DNA of 40,091 nt from Azoarcus_F sp048158365 (GTDB taxonomy: Bacteria; Pseudomonadota; Gammaproteobacteria; Burkholderiales; Rhodocyclaceae): assembly GCA_048158365.1 (NCBI GenBank), contig JBLLNL010000016.1; one strand, written 5' to 3'. Shown one piece after another: positions 8,121 to 16,969 of the stretch. Each line of letters begins with the position of its first letter. Positions within the stretch are counted from its first letter, which is position 1. The notes under the pieces were generated by a model. It was not told the origin of the DNA. It did not search any database and saw only the letters and a list, made by a program, of their open reading frames with translations. A program made the translations under genes and the position numbers.

Positions 8121-8503
8121 GCCTTGCGTTCGCATTCGATCACCGCAAAGGCGACCACGTAATCGGTTTCGTCGGACAGGCTCAGATGTGCGCTGAGTCC
8201 GCGCGCCCGCATGTATGCGGACAGACTGTCCGAAAAGTTGAACAGCGGCTTGCCCCGCTCGTCGTGCGCCACCGACAGCGCATGCAGCGTCGCGGGCACC
8301 GCCACGCCGGTGCCGAGCGCCTTGCCAAAGGCCTCCTTGGCCGCGAAACGCTTGGCGAGGAAGCGTGCCGGATCCGCCTGCGTCTCGAGCGCCGAACGCT
8401 CGACGTCGGCCAGAATGCGATGCGCGAAGCGCGCGCCATGGCGCGCCAGCGACTCGCTGATGCGATCGATGCGCACGATGTCGGTTCCGATGCCGAAGAT
8501 CAT
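8117..8503 (-). CDS. acpS: Holo-[acyl-carrier-protein] synthase
   Basis: AcpS transfers 4'-phosphopantetheine from CoA to the conserved serine of acyl carrier protein, here presumably Ser37 of the AcpP encoded in this window. The product is 128 aa. It begins MIFGIGTDIVRIDRI, with the Mg2+-binding Asp8, and has the second motif RFAAKEAFGKALG with the catalytic Glu. It starts 14 bases after pdxJ, the conserved pdxJ-acpS order of proteobacteria, and its stop overlaps the probable nagZ start. Confidence 0.96.
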   Translation of the reverse strand: MIFGIGTDIVRIDRISESLARHGARFAHRILADVERSALETQADPARFLAKRFAAKEAFGKALGTGVAVPATLHALSVAHDERGKPLFNFSDSLSAYMRARGLSAHLSLSDETDYVVAFAVIECERKA

Positions 8504-8517
8504 GACCTGCGCTCCGG

Positions 8518-9270
8518 TCAGCCGCGGCCGACCGCCTCGCGCATCAGCCGTTTCATGTCGCGCACCGCATTCTGCAGGCCGCAGAACACCGCGCGACTGA
8601 CGATGGCGTGACCGATATGCAGTTCGCGCACGCCATCGAGCGCCGCGATCGGCTGTACGTTGTAATAGTTGAGCGCATGGCCAGCATTGAAGCGCATCCC
8701 GAGCCCGCGGATGGCCGTGCCTGCGAGCCGGACCTTGTCGATCTCGGCGACCACCGCCGGCGTTTCTGAATCCCGACCCACGGCATGGAAGGCATGCGCG
8801 TACGGACCGGTGTGGATCTCACAGACCTTCGCGCCTATCCTGGCCGCTGCCTCGATCTGGGCGATGTCGGCATCGATGAATACACTGGTGACGATGCCGG
8901 CGTCGGTCAGGCGCGAGACCACGTCGCGCAAGGCCGCCTCCTGGCTCAACACGTCGAGCCCGCCCTCGGTGGTCACCTCCTGCCTGCCTTCGGGCACCAG
9001 CATGGCCATCTCGGGCCGGACACGGCATGCGATGCCGACCATCTCGTCGGAGGCCGCCATCTCGAGGTTGAGCTTGACCTGGGTGAGTTCGCGCAGCCGC
9101 CGCACATCGTCGTCGCAGATATGACGTCTGTCCTCGCGCAGATGCACGGTAATGCCATCGGCACCCCCGAGATGCGCTTCGACCGCGGCCCATACCGGGT
9201 CAGGTTCCCATGTACGCCTGGCCTGACGCAGCGTCGCCACGTGGTCGATATTGACACCGAGTTCGATCAC
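8518..9270 (-). CDS. pdxJ: Pyridoxine 5'-phosphate synthase
   Basis: PdxJ condenses 1-deoxy-D-xylulose 5-phosphate with 3-amino-2-oxopropyl phosphate to give pyridoxine 5'-phosphate, in the DXP-dependent vitamin B6 route. The 250-aa protein matches the family from its first residues (IELGVNIDHVATLRQARRT) and contains HLREDRRHICDDD and EIHTGPYAHA, the phosphate and active-site regions of this TIM barrel. The initiation codon is GTG and overlaps the recO stop as GTGA (9270-9267), so it is likely translated by coupling. The PLP product serves enzymes such as the aminotransferase at 37391-38599. Confidence 0.96.
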   Translation of the reverse strand: MIELGVNIDHVATLRQARRTWEPDPVWAAVEAHLGGADGITVHLREDRRHICDDDVRRLRELTQVKLNLEMAASDEMVGIACRVRPEMAMLVPEGRQEVTTEGGLDVLSQEAALRDVVSRLTDAGIVTSVFIDADIAQIEAAARIGAKVCEIHTGPYAHAFHAVGRDSETPAVVAEIDKVRLAGTAIRGLGMRFNAGHALNYYNVQPIAALDGVRELHIGHAIVSRAVFCGLQNAVRDMKRLMREAVGRG

Positions 9271-9998
9271 AGTTCCTGCAGCTCCTTCAGCACCCGGCGC
9301 GACTGCAGCTGTTGTCCGCCCAGATAGTGGTTGATCAGCATGCGCAACAGCAATTTGCTCTGCGCTGCGGTTTCGGCTCGATCGAAGCGACCCGCCGCCA
9401 TGTCGAGCAGGGTCTGCCCGCTCACCAGCGCTCGGGACGCGTCAGTTTCGGACGGGTGTTCCACCCGCTTCGGCCCCTGCTCGATTATATAGACGTAACG
9501 CGCCTCGGGCTCGACCGCCAAGCCGTCGCTCGGATCGACCTCCAGCCCCACCCCGTAGCCCAGTTCGCGCAGCAGTGAGAGTTCGAAGCATCTGAGCACC
9601 GCCGCATGGGCCGATTGACCCGCCAGGTCGCGCAAGGCCTCCGCGTAAGCATCGAACAGCGCAGCATGCGGGTCCTCGCGCGCGCTCAGGCGTACGATCA
9701 GCTCGTTCAGATAGTAGCCGCACATCAGCGCTCGTCCGGTCAGCAGCGGCTGCCCCCCCTGCCACTCGGCCCGGATCAGCGTCTTCACGTCGCCTCCGCC
9801 CGACCAGTCGATCAGCAGCGGCTGAAAGGCCATCAGCACGCCTCGTAAGGCCGACATCGGTCGGCGCGCGCCCTTGGCGACCATCGCGACGCGCCCGTGA
9901 TCGCGCGAGAACATCTCGACGATCAGGCTGGTCTCGCGCCACGGGTGGGTATGCAGCACGTATGCTGGCTGCTGCTCTACCCGCTGCCTCAGGCTCAT
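9267..9998 (-). CDS. recO: DNA repair protein RecO
   Basis: RecO works with RecR to load RecA on SSB-coated single-stranded DNA in gap repair. The 243-aa protein has an N-terminal OB fold (AYVLHTHPWRETSLIVEMFSR, running into GARRPMS) and a helical C-terminal domain ending in the arginine-rich QLQSRRVLKEL. It follows era by 33 bases and ends in a four-base overlap with pdxJ. era-recO-pdxJ-acpS is a widely conserved order in proteobacteria. Confidence 0.93.
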   Translation of the reverse strand: MSLRQRVEQQPAYVLHTHPWRETSLIVEMFSRDHGRVAMVAKGARRPMSALRGVLMAFQPLLIDWSGGGDVKTLIRAEWQGGQPLLTGRALMCGYYLNELIVRLSAREDPHAALFDAYAEALRDLAGQSAHAAVLRCFELSLLRELGYGVGLEVDPSDGLAVEPEARYVYIIEQGPKRVEHPSETDASRALVSGQTLLDMAAGRFDRAETAAQSKLLLRMLINHYLGGQQLQSRRVLKELQEL

Positions 9999-10031
9999 CT
10001 GGAATGACCGCCGGTCGCGCCTGCGCGCGGC

Positions 10032-10952
10032 CTATTCGTAACCAAGGCTCTTGAGCGCGCGCTCGTCGTCAGCCCAGCCGCTCTTGACCTTCACCCAGAC
10101 TTCGAGATAAACCTTCGCATCGAACAGTCGTTCGAGCTCCACGCGCGCCTCGGACGAGATCCGCTTGAGCTGCTCCCCGTTCCGGCCGATCACGATACCC
10201 TTGTGACTGTCGCGGTCGACGATGATCGCCGCGAAGATGCGCCTGAGGTTGCCGACCGCCTCGAACTTTTCGATCTCGACCGCCATGCCATACGGCAGTT
10301 CGTCCCCGAGCAGACGAAACAGCTTCTCGCGCAGGAACTCGGACGCGAGAAAGCGCTCGCTGCGATCGGTGATGTCGTCGGGCCCGAATATCGGTTCGCC
10401 GATCGGCAACAGCGGCCGCGCGGCCTTGACCAGCGTATCGACGTTCATGCCTTTTTCGGCACTCAGCGGCACGATCTCGGCAAACGGAAAAACCGTGCTC
10501 ATGTCGCCGATGAAGGGCAGCAGCCGTGACTTGTCGTCCAGCCGGTCCACCTTGTTGATCACCAGTACCACCGTCGCTTCGGTCGGCAGTACGCTCATCA
10601 CCTTGCGATCGTCTTCGCCGAAGCGACCCGCCTCGATCACGAAGAAGACCAGATCGACCTCGGCCAGCGCCTGCGTGACACTTCGGTTCATCGAGCGGTT
10701 GAGCGCATTCCGATGCCGGGTCTGAAAACCCGGGGTATCGACGAACACGAACTGCGCATGGTCTTCGGTCAGGATGCCGGTGACCCGATGTCGCGTGGTC
10801 TGGGCCTTGCGCGACACAATGCTGATCTTCTGCCCGATCAGGCGATTGAGCAGCGTGGACTTTCCGACGTTGGGCCGCCCGACGATCGCGACGAACCCGG
10901 TCCGACAGGCGTCTTGGCCGTCCGTCGCCGTAGCATTCCTGTCCGGATTCAT
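10032..10952 (-). CDS. era: GTPase Era
   Basis: Era is an essential Ras-like GTPase that binds the 3' end of 16S rRNA and assists 30S subunit assembly. The 306-aa product has the G1 motif GRPNVGKST, the switch and G3 region DTPGFQTRHRNALNRSMN, and the G4 motif NKVD. A C-terminal KH RNA-binding domain follows, with VIGRNGEQLKRI. ATG 10952 overlaps the rnc stop as ATGA, which explains the start; the frame stays open upstream to 11057 inside rnc. Coupling to rnc matches E. coli, where RNase III also controls this operon. Confidence 0.97.
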   Translation of the reverse strand: MNPDRNATATDGQDACRTGFVAIVGRPNVGKSTLLNRLIGQKISIVSRKAQTTRHRVTGILTEDHAQFVFVDTPGFQTRHRNALNRSMNRSVTQALAEVDLVFFVIEAGRFGEDDRKVMSVLPTEATVVLVINKVDRLDDKSRLLPFIGDMSTVFPFAEIVPLSAEKGMNVDTLVKAARPLLPIGEPIFGPDDITDRSERFLASEFLREKLFRLLGDELPYGMAVEIEKFEAVGNLRRIFAAIIVDRDSHKGIVIGRNGEQLKRISSEARVELERLFDAKVYLEVWVKVKSGWADDERALKSLGYE

Positions 10953-11626
10953 GACGCCCTCAGTCGCGCCAGCGCATGCTCGGCCGACTGCTGCTCGGCC
11001 GCACGCCGGCTCGGCCCACGTCCGGTGGTGCACAAACCGTAACTCGGCACGCTGCAACTCACCTCGAACTCCTGCGCATGCGCCTCGCCATGCACCATCA
11101 CCGTCGAGTAATCGGGTAACGGCAGCTTGCGAGCCTGCAGAAACTCCTGCAACGCAGTCTTGGCATCCTTCAATGCGAGCCCCGGATCGATCTCACCGAG
11201 CATCTCGGCATACAGGCGATCGATGACCGACTTGGCGGCCTCGAAGCCGGCATCCAGAAATACCGCCGCAAAAACGGCTTCCAGCGCGTCGGCGAGAATG
11301 GACGGTCGCCGGTGCCCGCCACTCTTCAGTTCGCCCTCGCCCAGACGCAAATGGTCGCCGAGCTCGAGTCTCAGAGCAACCCGATGCAAGCCCTCCTGGC
11401 GCACCAGCGAAGCGCGCAGACGAGACAGTTCTCCTTCCTTGAGTTCTCCGAAACGCTTGAACAGCGCGATCGCGATCACGCAGTTCAGGATGCTGTCGCC
11501 GAGAAACTCCAGCCGCTCGTTGTTCGGTTGCCCGAAGCTCCGATGCGTCAGCGCCTGTTCGAGCGTTGCCGGATTCGCAAACCGATGTCCGATCCGTCGC
11601 TGCAGGCGATCCGGGTCAGCGACCAC
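10949..11626 (-). CDS. rnc: Ribonuclease III
   Basis: RNase III cleaves double-stranded RNA, including the 30S rRNA precursor. The 225-aa protein has the signature NERLEFLGDSILN with the catalytic acidic residues, a second acidic region (ADALEAVFAAVFLDAG), and a C-terminal double-stranded RNA-binding domain from about residue 155 (ALQEFLQARKLPLPDY to the end). The start codon is GTG at 11626. Its first base is the last base of the upstream TAG stop, giving TAGTG, so translation is probably coupled. The Shine-Dalgarno region is weak (CGGGGC). Confidence 0.96.
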   Translation of the reverse strand: MVADPDRLQRRIGHRFANPATLEQALTHRSFGQPNNERLEFLGDSILNCVIAIALFKRFGELKEGELSRLRASLVRQEGLHRVALRLELGDHLRLGEGELKSGGHRRPSILADALEAVFAAVFLDAGFEAAKSVIDRLYAEMLGEIDPGLALKDAKTALQEFLQARKLPLPDYSTVMVHGEAHAQEFEVSCSVPSYGLCTTGRGPSRRAAEQQSAEHALARLRAS

Positions 11627-11988
11627 TAGCGCCCCGCGGATGTCGATGTGCTGAAATCGAACAGCAGACTGACGTTTCCGGCCACCGGCACCTTGCGCTC
11701 GTAGCTGACGTCGATCATGACCTTGCCGCCCTGCTTGTAGATGTCGAGGTCCGATCCGCGAATACTGGATACGTCGTCGATCTGCGCACGCCGGTCGAAG
11801 CTGCGACGGATTTCGGTCAGGGTCGCGCCGCCGTCCCCCTCTTCGGCCACGATCTTGATGATGCGCTTGACCGCCAGATATTCATTGACCGCCGGCACGG
11901 AGCGAAAACCGATCAGCAGCACAAAGGCGAGCAGGCCGGCGACGATCATCAATCCGATCAGACTCAGCCCCTGCTGTTCGTTCTTCAT
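11626..11988 (-). CDS. DUF4845 membrane protein, pilin-like N-terminus
   Basis: The product is a small protein of 120 aa with one N-terminal transmembrane segment (LSLIGLMIVAGLLAFVLLI) and a soluble remainder. Proteins of this DUF4845 type commonly sit between lepB and rnc in betaproteobacteria; the function is unknown. The N-terminus MKNEQQGLSLIGLM resembles a type IV pilin-like prepilin segment without the usual Glu at position 5 after the Gly. I took ATG 11988; a TTG at 12006 overlapping the lepB stop would add six residues. Location suggests co-translation with signal peptidase I. Confidence 0.8.
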   Translation of the reverse strand: MKNEQQGLSLIGLMIVAGLLAFVLLIGFRSVPAVNEYLAVKRIIKIVAEEGDGGATLTEIRRSFDRRAQIDDVSSIRGSDLDIYKQGGKVMIDVSYERKVPVAGNVSLLFDFSTSTSAGR

Positions 11989-12002
11989 GCGAATCCACGT
12001 AC

Positions 12003-12791
12003 TCAATGGAAACCCCCCACACGTTTCATGTCATTGAAATTGAACCAGATGAAAAACGCGCGACCGACGATGTTCTCGTCCGGCACGAAGCCCCAGACGC
12101 GGCTGTCGCTGCTTGCATCACGGTTGTCACCCATCACGAAGTAGTGCCCATCCGGCACGGTACAGGTCACGCCGGACGTAGTATAGGTGCAGTTTTCACG
12201 GTAGGGGAAGTTAAGCACCTGAGGTATGAAGGGCGGGATGTCACGCTCGATCAACACCCGATGGGCGACGTCTCCGAGAACCTCCTCATACTGCGGCGAG
12301 TAGTAGAGCCGGTCCGGATGAAGGTAGTCCTCCACCGGCGCCAGACTCACCGATTCGCCGTTGATGCGAAGCCGCTTGTTGTGATACTCGATCCGATCGC
12401 CCGGCAGACCGACGACGCGCTTGATGTAGTCGAGCGACGGGTCGGCGGGATAGCGGAACACCATCACGTCGCCCCGCCCGGGATCGTTCACGTCGATGAT
12501 CTTCCTGTTGATGACCGGCAGCCGGATGCCGTAGGTCCATTTATTGACCAGGATGAAATCACCGACGACCAGCGTCGGAATCATCGACCCGGACGGTATC
12601 TTGAACGGTTCGACGACGAAGGAGCGCAGTGCGAACACGATCAGGATGACCGGAAAGAAGCTGGCCCCGTACTCCACCCACCAGGGTGCCGCGGCGCCCG
12701 GCGCACGCCGCTTGCGCGCATGGAAGCGGTCCAGCATCCACAGCGCGCCGGTGATGACAAGCAGGACGAAGAGAATCAGCGCAAAATTCAC
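12003..12791 (-). CDS. lepB: Signal peptidase I
   Basis: LepB cleaves signal peptides from secreted proteins at the periplasmic face of the inner membrane. The 262-aa protein has two N-terminal transmembrane segments (about 3-20 and 45-58). The catalytic Ser69 lies in PSGSMIPTL and the catalytic Lys124 in DYIKRVVGLPGD, followed by the conserved GHYFVMGDNRD. The start is GTG 12791 with GGAG five bases upstream. lepA precedes it by 100 bases, the conserved lepA-lepB order. Confidence 0.96.
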   Translation of the reverse strand: MNFALILFVLLVITGALWMLDRFHARKRRAPGAAAPWWVEYGASFFPVILIVFALRSFVVEPFKIPSGSMIPTLVVGDFILVNKWTYGIRLPVINRKIIDVNDPGRGDVMVFRYPADPSLDYIKRVVGLPGDRIEYHNKRLRINGESVSLAPVEDYLHPDRLYYSPQYEEVLGDVAHRVLIERDIPPFIPQVLNFPYRENCTYTTSGVTCTVPDGHYFVMGDNRDASSDSRVWGFVPDENIVGRAFFIWFNFNDMKRVGGFH

Positions 12792-12891
12792 GAATACTCC
12801 GCTAGCATTTTTGTTTTAAGCCGCGAGCGCGCAAGCGGACCGCTGGCCGCTGAACGGCTCATTCCGGACACGCGCCCTGGGACACGGCCTC

Positions 12892-14688
12892 TTACTTCCT
12901 GTCATCGGTTCGCAGGACCGCCAGAAAGGCCTCCTGCGGGATCTCGACGTTGCCGACCTGCTTCATCCGCTTCTTGCCTTCCTTCTGTTTCTCGAGCAGC
13001 TTGCGCTTGCGGCTGATGTCACCGCCGTAACACTTGGCGAGCACATTCTTGCGCAAGGCCTTGATCGTCTCGCGCGCGATGATGTGCGAACCGATCGCCG
13101 CCTGCACCGCGACGTCGAACATCTGGCGCGGGATCAGCTCGCGCAGCTTGGACGCCAGTTCGCGCCCCCGGTACTGCGCGGTCGCACGGTGCACGATCAC
13201 CGACAGTGCATCGACCTTCTCGCCTCCGACCATCAGGTCGAGCTTGACCAGATCCGCGCTGCGGTACTCCTTGAACTCGTAGTCGAGCGACGCATAGCCG
13301 CGCGACACCGACTTGAGCCGATCGAAGAAATCCATCACGACCTCGTTCATCGGCATGTCGTAGATGAGCTGGACCTGCCGTCCGTGGTAACGCATGTCCA
13401 CCTGCGTGCCACGCTTCTGGTTGCACAGCGTGATGACCGCACCGACATAGTCCTGCGGCAGGAAGATCGTCGCGGTGATGATCGGCTCCCGGATCTCGGC
13501 CACCTTCGACAGATCCGGCAACTTGGCCGGATTCTCGATCCGGATCACTTCGCCGTCATTCATGACCACTTCATACACCACGGTCGGCGCGGTCGTGATC
13601 AGATCCATGTCGAACTGGCGTTCGAGACGCTCCTGCACGATGTCCATGTGCAACATGCCGAGGAAGCCGCAACGGAAACCGAAACCCAGCGCCTGCGACA
13701 CCTCGGGCTCGTACTGCAGGGACGCGTCGTTGAGCTTCAGTTTCTCGAGCGACTCGCGCAACTGATCGTACTCACTCGACTCGACCGGATACAGCCCGGC
13801 AAATACCTGTGGCTTGATCTCTCGAAAACCTGGCAGGGCTTCGGTCGCGGGACGGTTCGCGAGGGTCACCGTGTCACCGACCTTGGCGGCCTGCAACTCC
13901 TTGATGCCGGCAATGACGAAACCGACCTCGCCGGCCGACAGATGCGGCCGCGACACCGAGCGCGGCGTGAACACGCCGACTTCATCACACGGGTACTGGG
14001 CGCCGTTCGACATCAGCAGGATCCGGTCCTTGGGCTTGAGAGCGCCGTCGACGACACGCACCAGGATCACGACACCGACATAATTGTCGAACCAGGAATC
14101 GATGATCAGGGCCTTGAGCGGCGCCTCCCGGTCGCCCTTGGGCGGGGGCACCTTGCTGACCACGGTCTCGAGCACCGCCTCGATGCCAACGCCGGTCTTG
14201 GCCGAGCACAACACCGCGTCGGACGCATCGACGCCGATCACGTCCTCGATCTCCTTGCGCGCGCTCTCCGGATCCGCCGCCGGCAGGTCGATCTTGTTGA
14301 GCACCGGAATCACTTCCACATTCTGCTCGAGCGCGGTGTAGCAGTTTGCGACCGTCTGCGCCTCGACCCCCTGGGACGCATCCACCACCAGCAGCGCGCC
14401 CTCGCAGGCCGACAGCGAGCGACTCACCTCGTACGAGAAATCGACATGGCCGGGCGTGTCGATCAGGTTCAGGTTATAGACTTGGCCGTCCCGAGCCTTG
14501 TAGTGCAAGGCGGCCGTCTGCGCCTTGATCGTGATGCCGCGCTCGCGCTCGATGTCCATCGAGTCGAGCACCTGCTCCTCCATCTCCCGGTCGGACAGCC
14601 CGCCGCATGCGTGGATGAGCCGATCGGCCAGCGTGGATTTGCCGTGATCGATGTGCGCGATGATGGAGAAGTTTCTGATGTGCTGCAT
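12892..14688 (-). CDS. lepA: Elongation factor 4 (LepA)
   Basis: LepA is a ribosome-associated GTPase related to EF-G that acts on stalled or initiating ribosomes. The 598-aa length is typical. Visible motifs are G1 AHIDHGKST, the switch II region DTPGHVDFSYEV, G4 NKID, and the LepA-specific C-terminal region with KCYGGDISRKRKLLEKQKEG. I chose ATG 14688 because MQHIRNFSIIAHIDHG aligns with LepA proteins; an upstream start at 14724 would add unrelated residues. No good Shine-Dalgarno is present, only GGTCAG. It lies 66 bases after the glutaredoxin-like gene. Confidence 0.97.
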   Translation of the reverse strand: MQHIRNFSIIAHIDHGKSTLADRLIHACGGLSDREMEEQVLDSMDIERERGITIKAQTAALHYKARDGQVYNLNLIDTPGHVDFSYEVSRSLSACEGALLVVDASQGVEAQTVANCYTALEQNVEVIPVLNKIDLPAADPESARKEIEDVIGVDASDAVLCSAKTGVGIEAVLETVVSKVPPPKGDREAPLKALIIDSWFDNYVGVVILVRVVDGALKPKDRILLMSNGAQYPCDEVGVFTPRSVSRPHLSAGEVGFVIAGIKELQAAKVGDTVTLANRPATEALPGFREIKPQVFAGLYPVESSEYDQLRESLEKLKLNDASLQYEPEVSQALGFGFRCGFLGMLHMDIVQERLERQFDMDLITTAPTVVYEVVMNDGEVIRIENPAKLPDLSKVAEIREPIITATIFLPQDYVGAVITLCNQKRGTQVDMRYHGRQVQLIYDMPMNEVVMDFFDRLKSVSRGYASLDYEFKEYRSADLVKLDLMVGGEKVDALSVIVHRATAQYRGRELASKLRELIPRQMFDVAVQAAIGSHIIARETIKALRKNVLAKCYGGDISRKRKLLEKQKEGKKRMKQVGNVEIPQEAFLAVLRTDDRK

Positions 14689-14754
14689 CTGACCGCAAAA
14701 AAAAAGGTGCCAAGCGACACCCATGGTGGAAGTTTGGTTTTGCCTGGCGCACCG

Positions 14755-15090
14755 CTAACAGACGTCTTCGACGTTTCCGTCCCCCGCGGAGGAAGAGGAA
14801 ACCTCGGGCGGGCCGGCACTTTCCTCAGAGCGCGATTTTAGCGGAAAACGGCCGCAATAGGCACGAACCGCGGACTCGTCCAGATGGTAATGACACAGTT
14901 CGACCTCGCCCACCAGCAGCACCGGCACGAGTTCGTCCCAATGTGCCTCGAGTTCGGGATGCCGGTCGACGTCGATGACCTCGACCGTCCAGCCCAACTC
15001 GGTCGCGATCGGCGCGAGCTGGTCGATCATGTCGTGACACAGATGGCACCATTGGCGGCTCAACACCGTCAGGGTCCGGGCCTCGCTCAT
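14755..15090 (-). CDS. Glutaredoxin/DUF836-family thioredoxin-fold protein
   Basis: The product is a 111-aa protein with a thioredoxin fold. It starts with a beta strand (LTVLSRQWCHLC), has the redox pair Cys15-x-x-Cys18, and has the cis-proline region VPVLLVG near residue 56. The last 30 residues are low in conserved features and rich in Ser, Glu and Gly. The ATG overlaps the mucD stop as ATGA, so it is translated with the envelope-stress operon. Small DUF836/glutaredoxin-like genes often lie before lepA in betaproteobacteria; the redox partner is unknown. Confidence 0.82.
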   Translation of the reverse strand: MSEARTLTVLSRQWCHLCHDMIDQLAPIATELGWTVEVIDVDRHPELEAHWDELVPVLLVGEVELCHYHLDESAVRAYCGRFPLKSRSEESAGPPEVSSSSAGDGNVEDVC

Positions 15091-16496
15091 TCCCCTGCCC
15101 GTAGCGTGACGAAGGACGTGTGTTCGCCCCGGCGTACGAGCAGCGTCACGGTTTGCCCGTCTGAGACTTCCGCCGTGCTTCGATCGAAACCTGCCACGGA
15201 ATCCAGCGCAATCTGGCGTCCCTCGATCACGATCGCGACGATGCGGTCTCCCTGGCGGAGATCTGCGCGCGCAGCCGCACCCTGGGCGCGCTGAACGACG
15301 AGCCCGTCCGCAGCCTCGCCCGGCTCTGCCAGCACCAGGCCGAGCCTATTCGCAACCGGGGCCGGGGCCTGCTGCGGGACAGCCCCCTCGGGTTCGTCCC
15401 GCCATTCGCCGAGCGTGATTTTGATCTGCATCGTCTGCCCGCCGCGCACGACATCCATCAGCACGTCCGAACCCGGACGAACGGCCGACACGATGCGCGG
15501 CAGATCGGAGGATGCACTCACCGGTTTGCCGTCGAAGGCCGTGATTACGTCACCCGTGCGGACGCCTGCACGTGCCGCCGGTCCGTCCGGTTCGACCCCG
15601 CTCACCAGCGCGCCCTCGGCCCGCTCCAGGCCGAAACTCTCGGCCAGCGCCCGGGTGATCTCCTGGATCGCGACACCGATCCGGCCGCGCTGCACATGCC
15701 CGGTGGTGCGCAATTGGGACTGGATGTCCATCGCGACATCGATCGGGATCGCGAAGGACAGACCCATGAAACCGCCGGTCTGGCTGTAGATCTGGGAATT
15801 GATCCCGACCACCTCACCGCGCAGGTTGAACAGCGGTCCGCCGGAGTTGCCGGGATTGATCGCGACATCGGTCTGAATGAACGGAACGAAGTTCTCGTCC
15901 GGCAACGCTCTGCCCTTGCCGCTGACGATGCCGGCCGTGACCGACTGATCGAAGCCGAAAGGCGAACCGATCGCGACCACCCATTCCCCGACCTTGAGTT
16001 CTTCCGGGTCACCGATCACCACCTTGGGCAGCCCGCTGGCCTCGATCTTGATGACGGCCACGTCACTGCGCGCGTCGGTGCCGATCACGCGCGCATCGAA
16101 CTCGCGTTTGTCGGCGAGCCTGACCAGAATCTGATCGGCGTCCTCGATCACATGCGCATTGGTCAGGATGTAGCCGTCGTCGCTGACGATGAAGCCTGAA
16201 CCGAGGGAACGGCCTTCCGGATCGAAGGGCGGCGTGTCGGGCAGGCCGGGGATCAAGCGCCGGAACAGCTCGAACAACGGATCCCCTTCCTCCAGCGGCG
16301 GAAGCTCCAGCCCGGGAATGGAAGGCAAGCGCGATTTCACCGACTGCGTCGTGCTGATGTTGACGACCGCCGGCGCCTGTTGCTGGACCAGCGCCGTGAA
16401 GTCGGGCAGGGATGTGCCGAAGGCCGGTGCGATGAACAGCCACCCACAACACAGCACGAACCAGCAGGAGGCAAGACGCGCCGAGAGTCGTTTCAT
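15087..16496 (-). CDS. mucD: DegP/DegQ (MucD)-family periplasmic serine protease
   Basis: This is a trypsin-like HtrA protease that degrades or refolds misfolded periplasmic proteins. The 469-aa product has a cleavable N-terminal signal peptide (residues 1 to about 27, ending near APAFG). The catalytic His lies in LTNAHVIEDAD, Asp in ARSDVAVIKI and Ser in NPGNSGGPLF. Two C-terminal PDZ domains follow (around GVEPDGPAARAGVRTGD and the final 90 residues). ATG 16496 overlaps the rseC stop as ATGA. Its place after rpoE-rseA-rseB-rseC matches mucD in the Pseudomonas algU cluster. Confidence 0.93.
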   Translation of the reverse strand: MKRLSARLASCWFVLCCGWLFIAPAFGTSLPDFTALVQQQAPAVVNISTTQSVKSRLPSIPGLELPPLEEGDPLFELFRRLIPGLPDTPPFDPEGRSLGSGFIVSDDGYILTNAHVIEDADQILVRLADKREFDARVIGTDARSDVAVIKIEASGLPKVVIGDPEELKVGEWVVAIGSPFGFDQSVTAGIVSGKGRALPDENFVPFIQTDVAINPGNSGGPLFNLRGEVVGINSQIYSQTGGFMGLSFAIPIDVAMDIQSQLRTTGHVQRGRIGVAIQEITRALAESFGLERAEGALVSGVEPDGPAARAGVRTGDVITAFDGKPVSASSDLPRIVSAVRPGSDVLMDVVRGGQTMQIKITLGEWRDEPEGAVPQQAPAPVANRLGLVLAEPGEAADGLVVQRAQGAAARADLRQGDRIVAIVIEGRQIALDSVAGFDRSTAEVSDGQTVTLLVRRGEHTSFVTLRAGE

Positions 16497-16969
16497 GGTG
16501 CAGACCGGCTTGCGAGCGTACATTCCCGGTCGTCCCGGGTGATCTCCATGCTCAGCCTACGCCGCCAGCCACGACTGCGATGAAGCGCGCGATTGACACC
16601 ATAGGCGACAGCCAGGCCTGCCGCTCCGCCCATCAACGCGAATAGATCGGAATTGTCGCCGGCGCCAGCCACAAGATGGCCGGCGGCGGCACCGGCGATC
16701 AGCAACATCGCGCCGACGCCATAACTGGCCAGGGCGCCAGCGAGCGGCGCACCGTCATGCATCCGGACGTTCACCCGGTCACCGACCCGCGCCCCGATGG
16801 AATCCGGCAGACTGAAGACCTCGGTCGGTGGCTTCAGCGCATACGCGATCCTGACCGAGCGGCATCCGCCCGGCTCGTCACAGCGACCGCAGCCATCCTG
16901 CCGATCGCTGACTTTGACCCATACTCGCCCGGATTCGACCCGGACGACGACCGCCTTGGCCTCGATCAT
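16493..16969 (-). CDS. rseC: RseC/MucC-family envelope-stress membrane protein
   Basis: RseC/MucC is an inner-membrane protein encoded with the sigma-E regulators; in E. coli it has a minor positive role in sigma-E and SoxR control. The 158-aa product begins with a soluble domain holding a Cys motif (CGRCDEPGGC, about 28-37) as in the family. Two transmembrane segments follow (about 80-97 and 105-122) and the C-terminus is basic. ATG 16969 overlaps the rseB stop as ATGA, and its own stop overlaps the mucD start. A metal or iron-sulfur role for the Cys cluster is suggested by the family, not shown here. Confidence 0.87.
   Translation of the reverse strand: MIEAKAVVVRVESGRVWVKVSDRQDGCGRCDEPGGCRSVRIAYALKPPTEVFSLPDSIGARVGDRVNVRMHDGAPLAGALASYGVGAMLLIAGAAAGHLVAGAGDNSDLFALMGGAAGLAVAYGVNRALHRSRGWRRRLSMEITRDDRECTLASRSAP

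Noticed and set aside
10953..11057. N-terminal extension of era into rnc
   Set aside because: ATG 10952 overlaps the rnc stop as ATGA and gives the normal Era length.
13084..14841. Long plus-strand open frame opposite lepA
   Set aside because: It is a shadow of lepA with Arg/His/Gln-rich composition and no domain.
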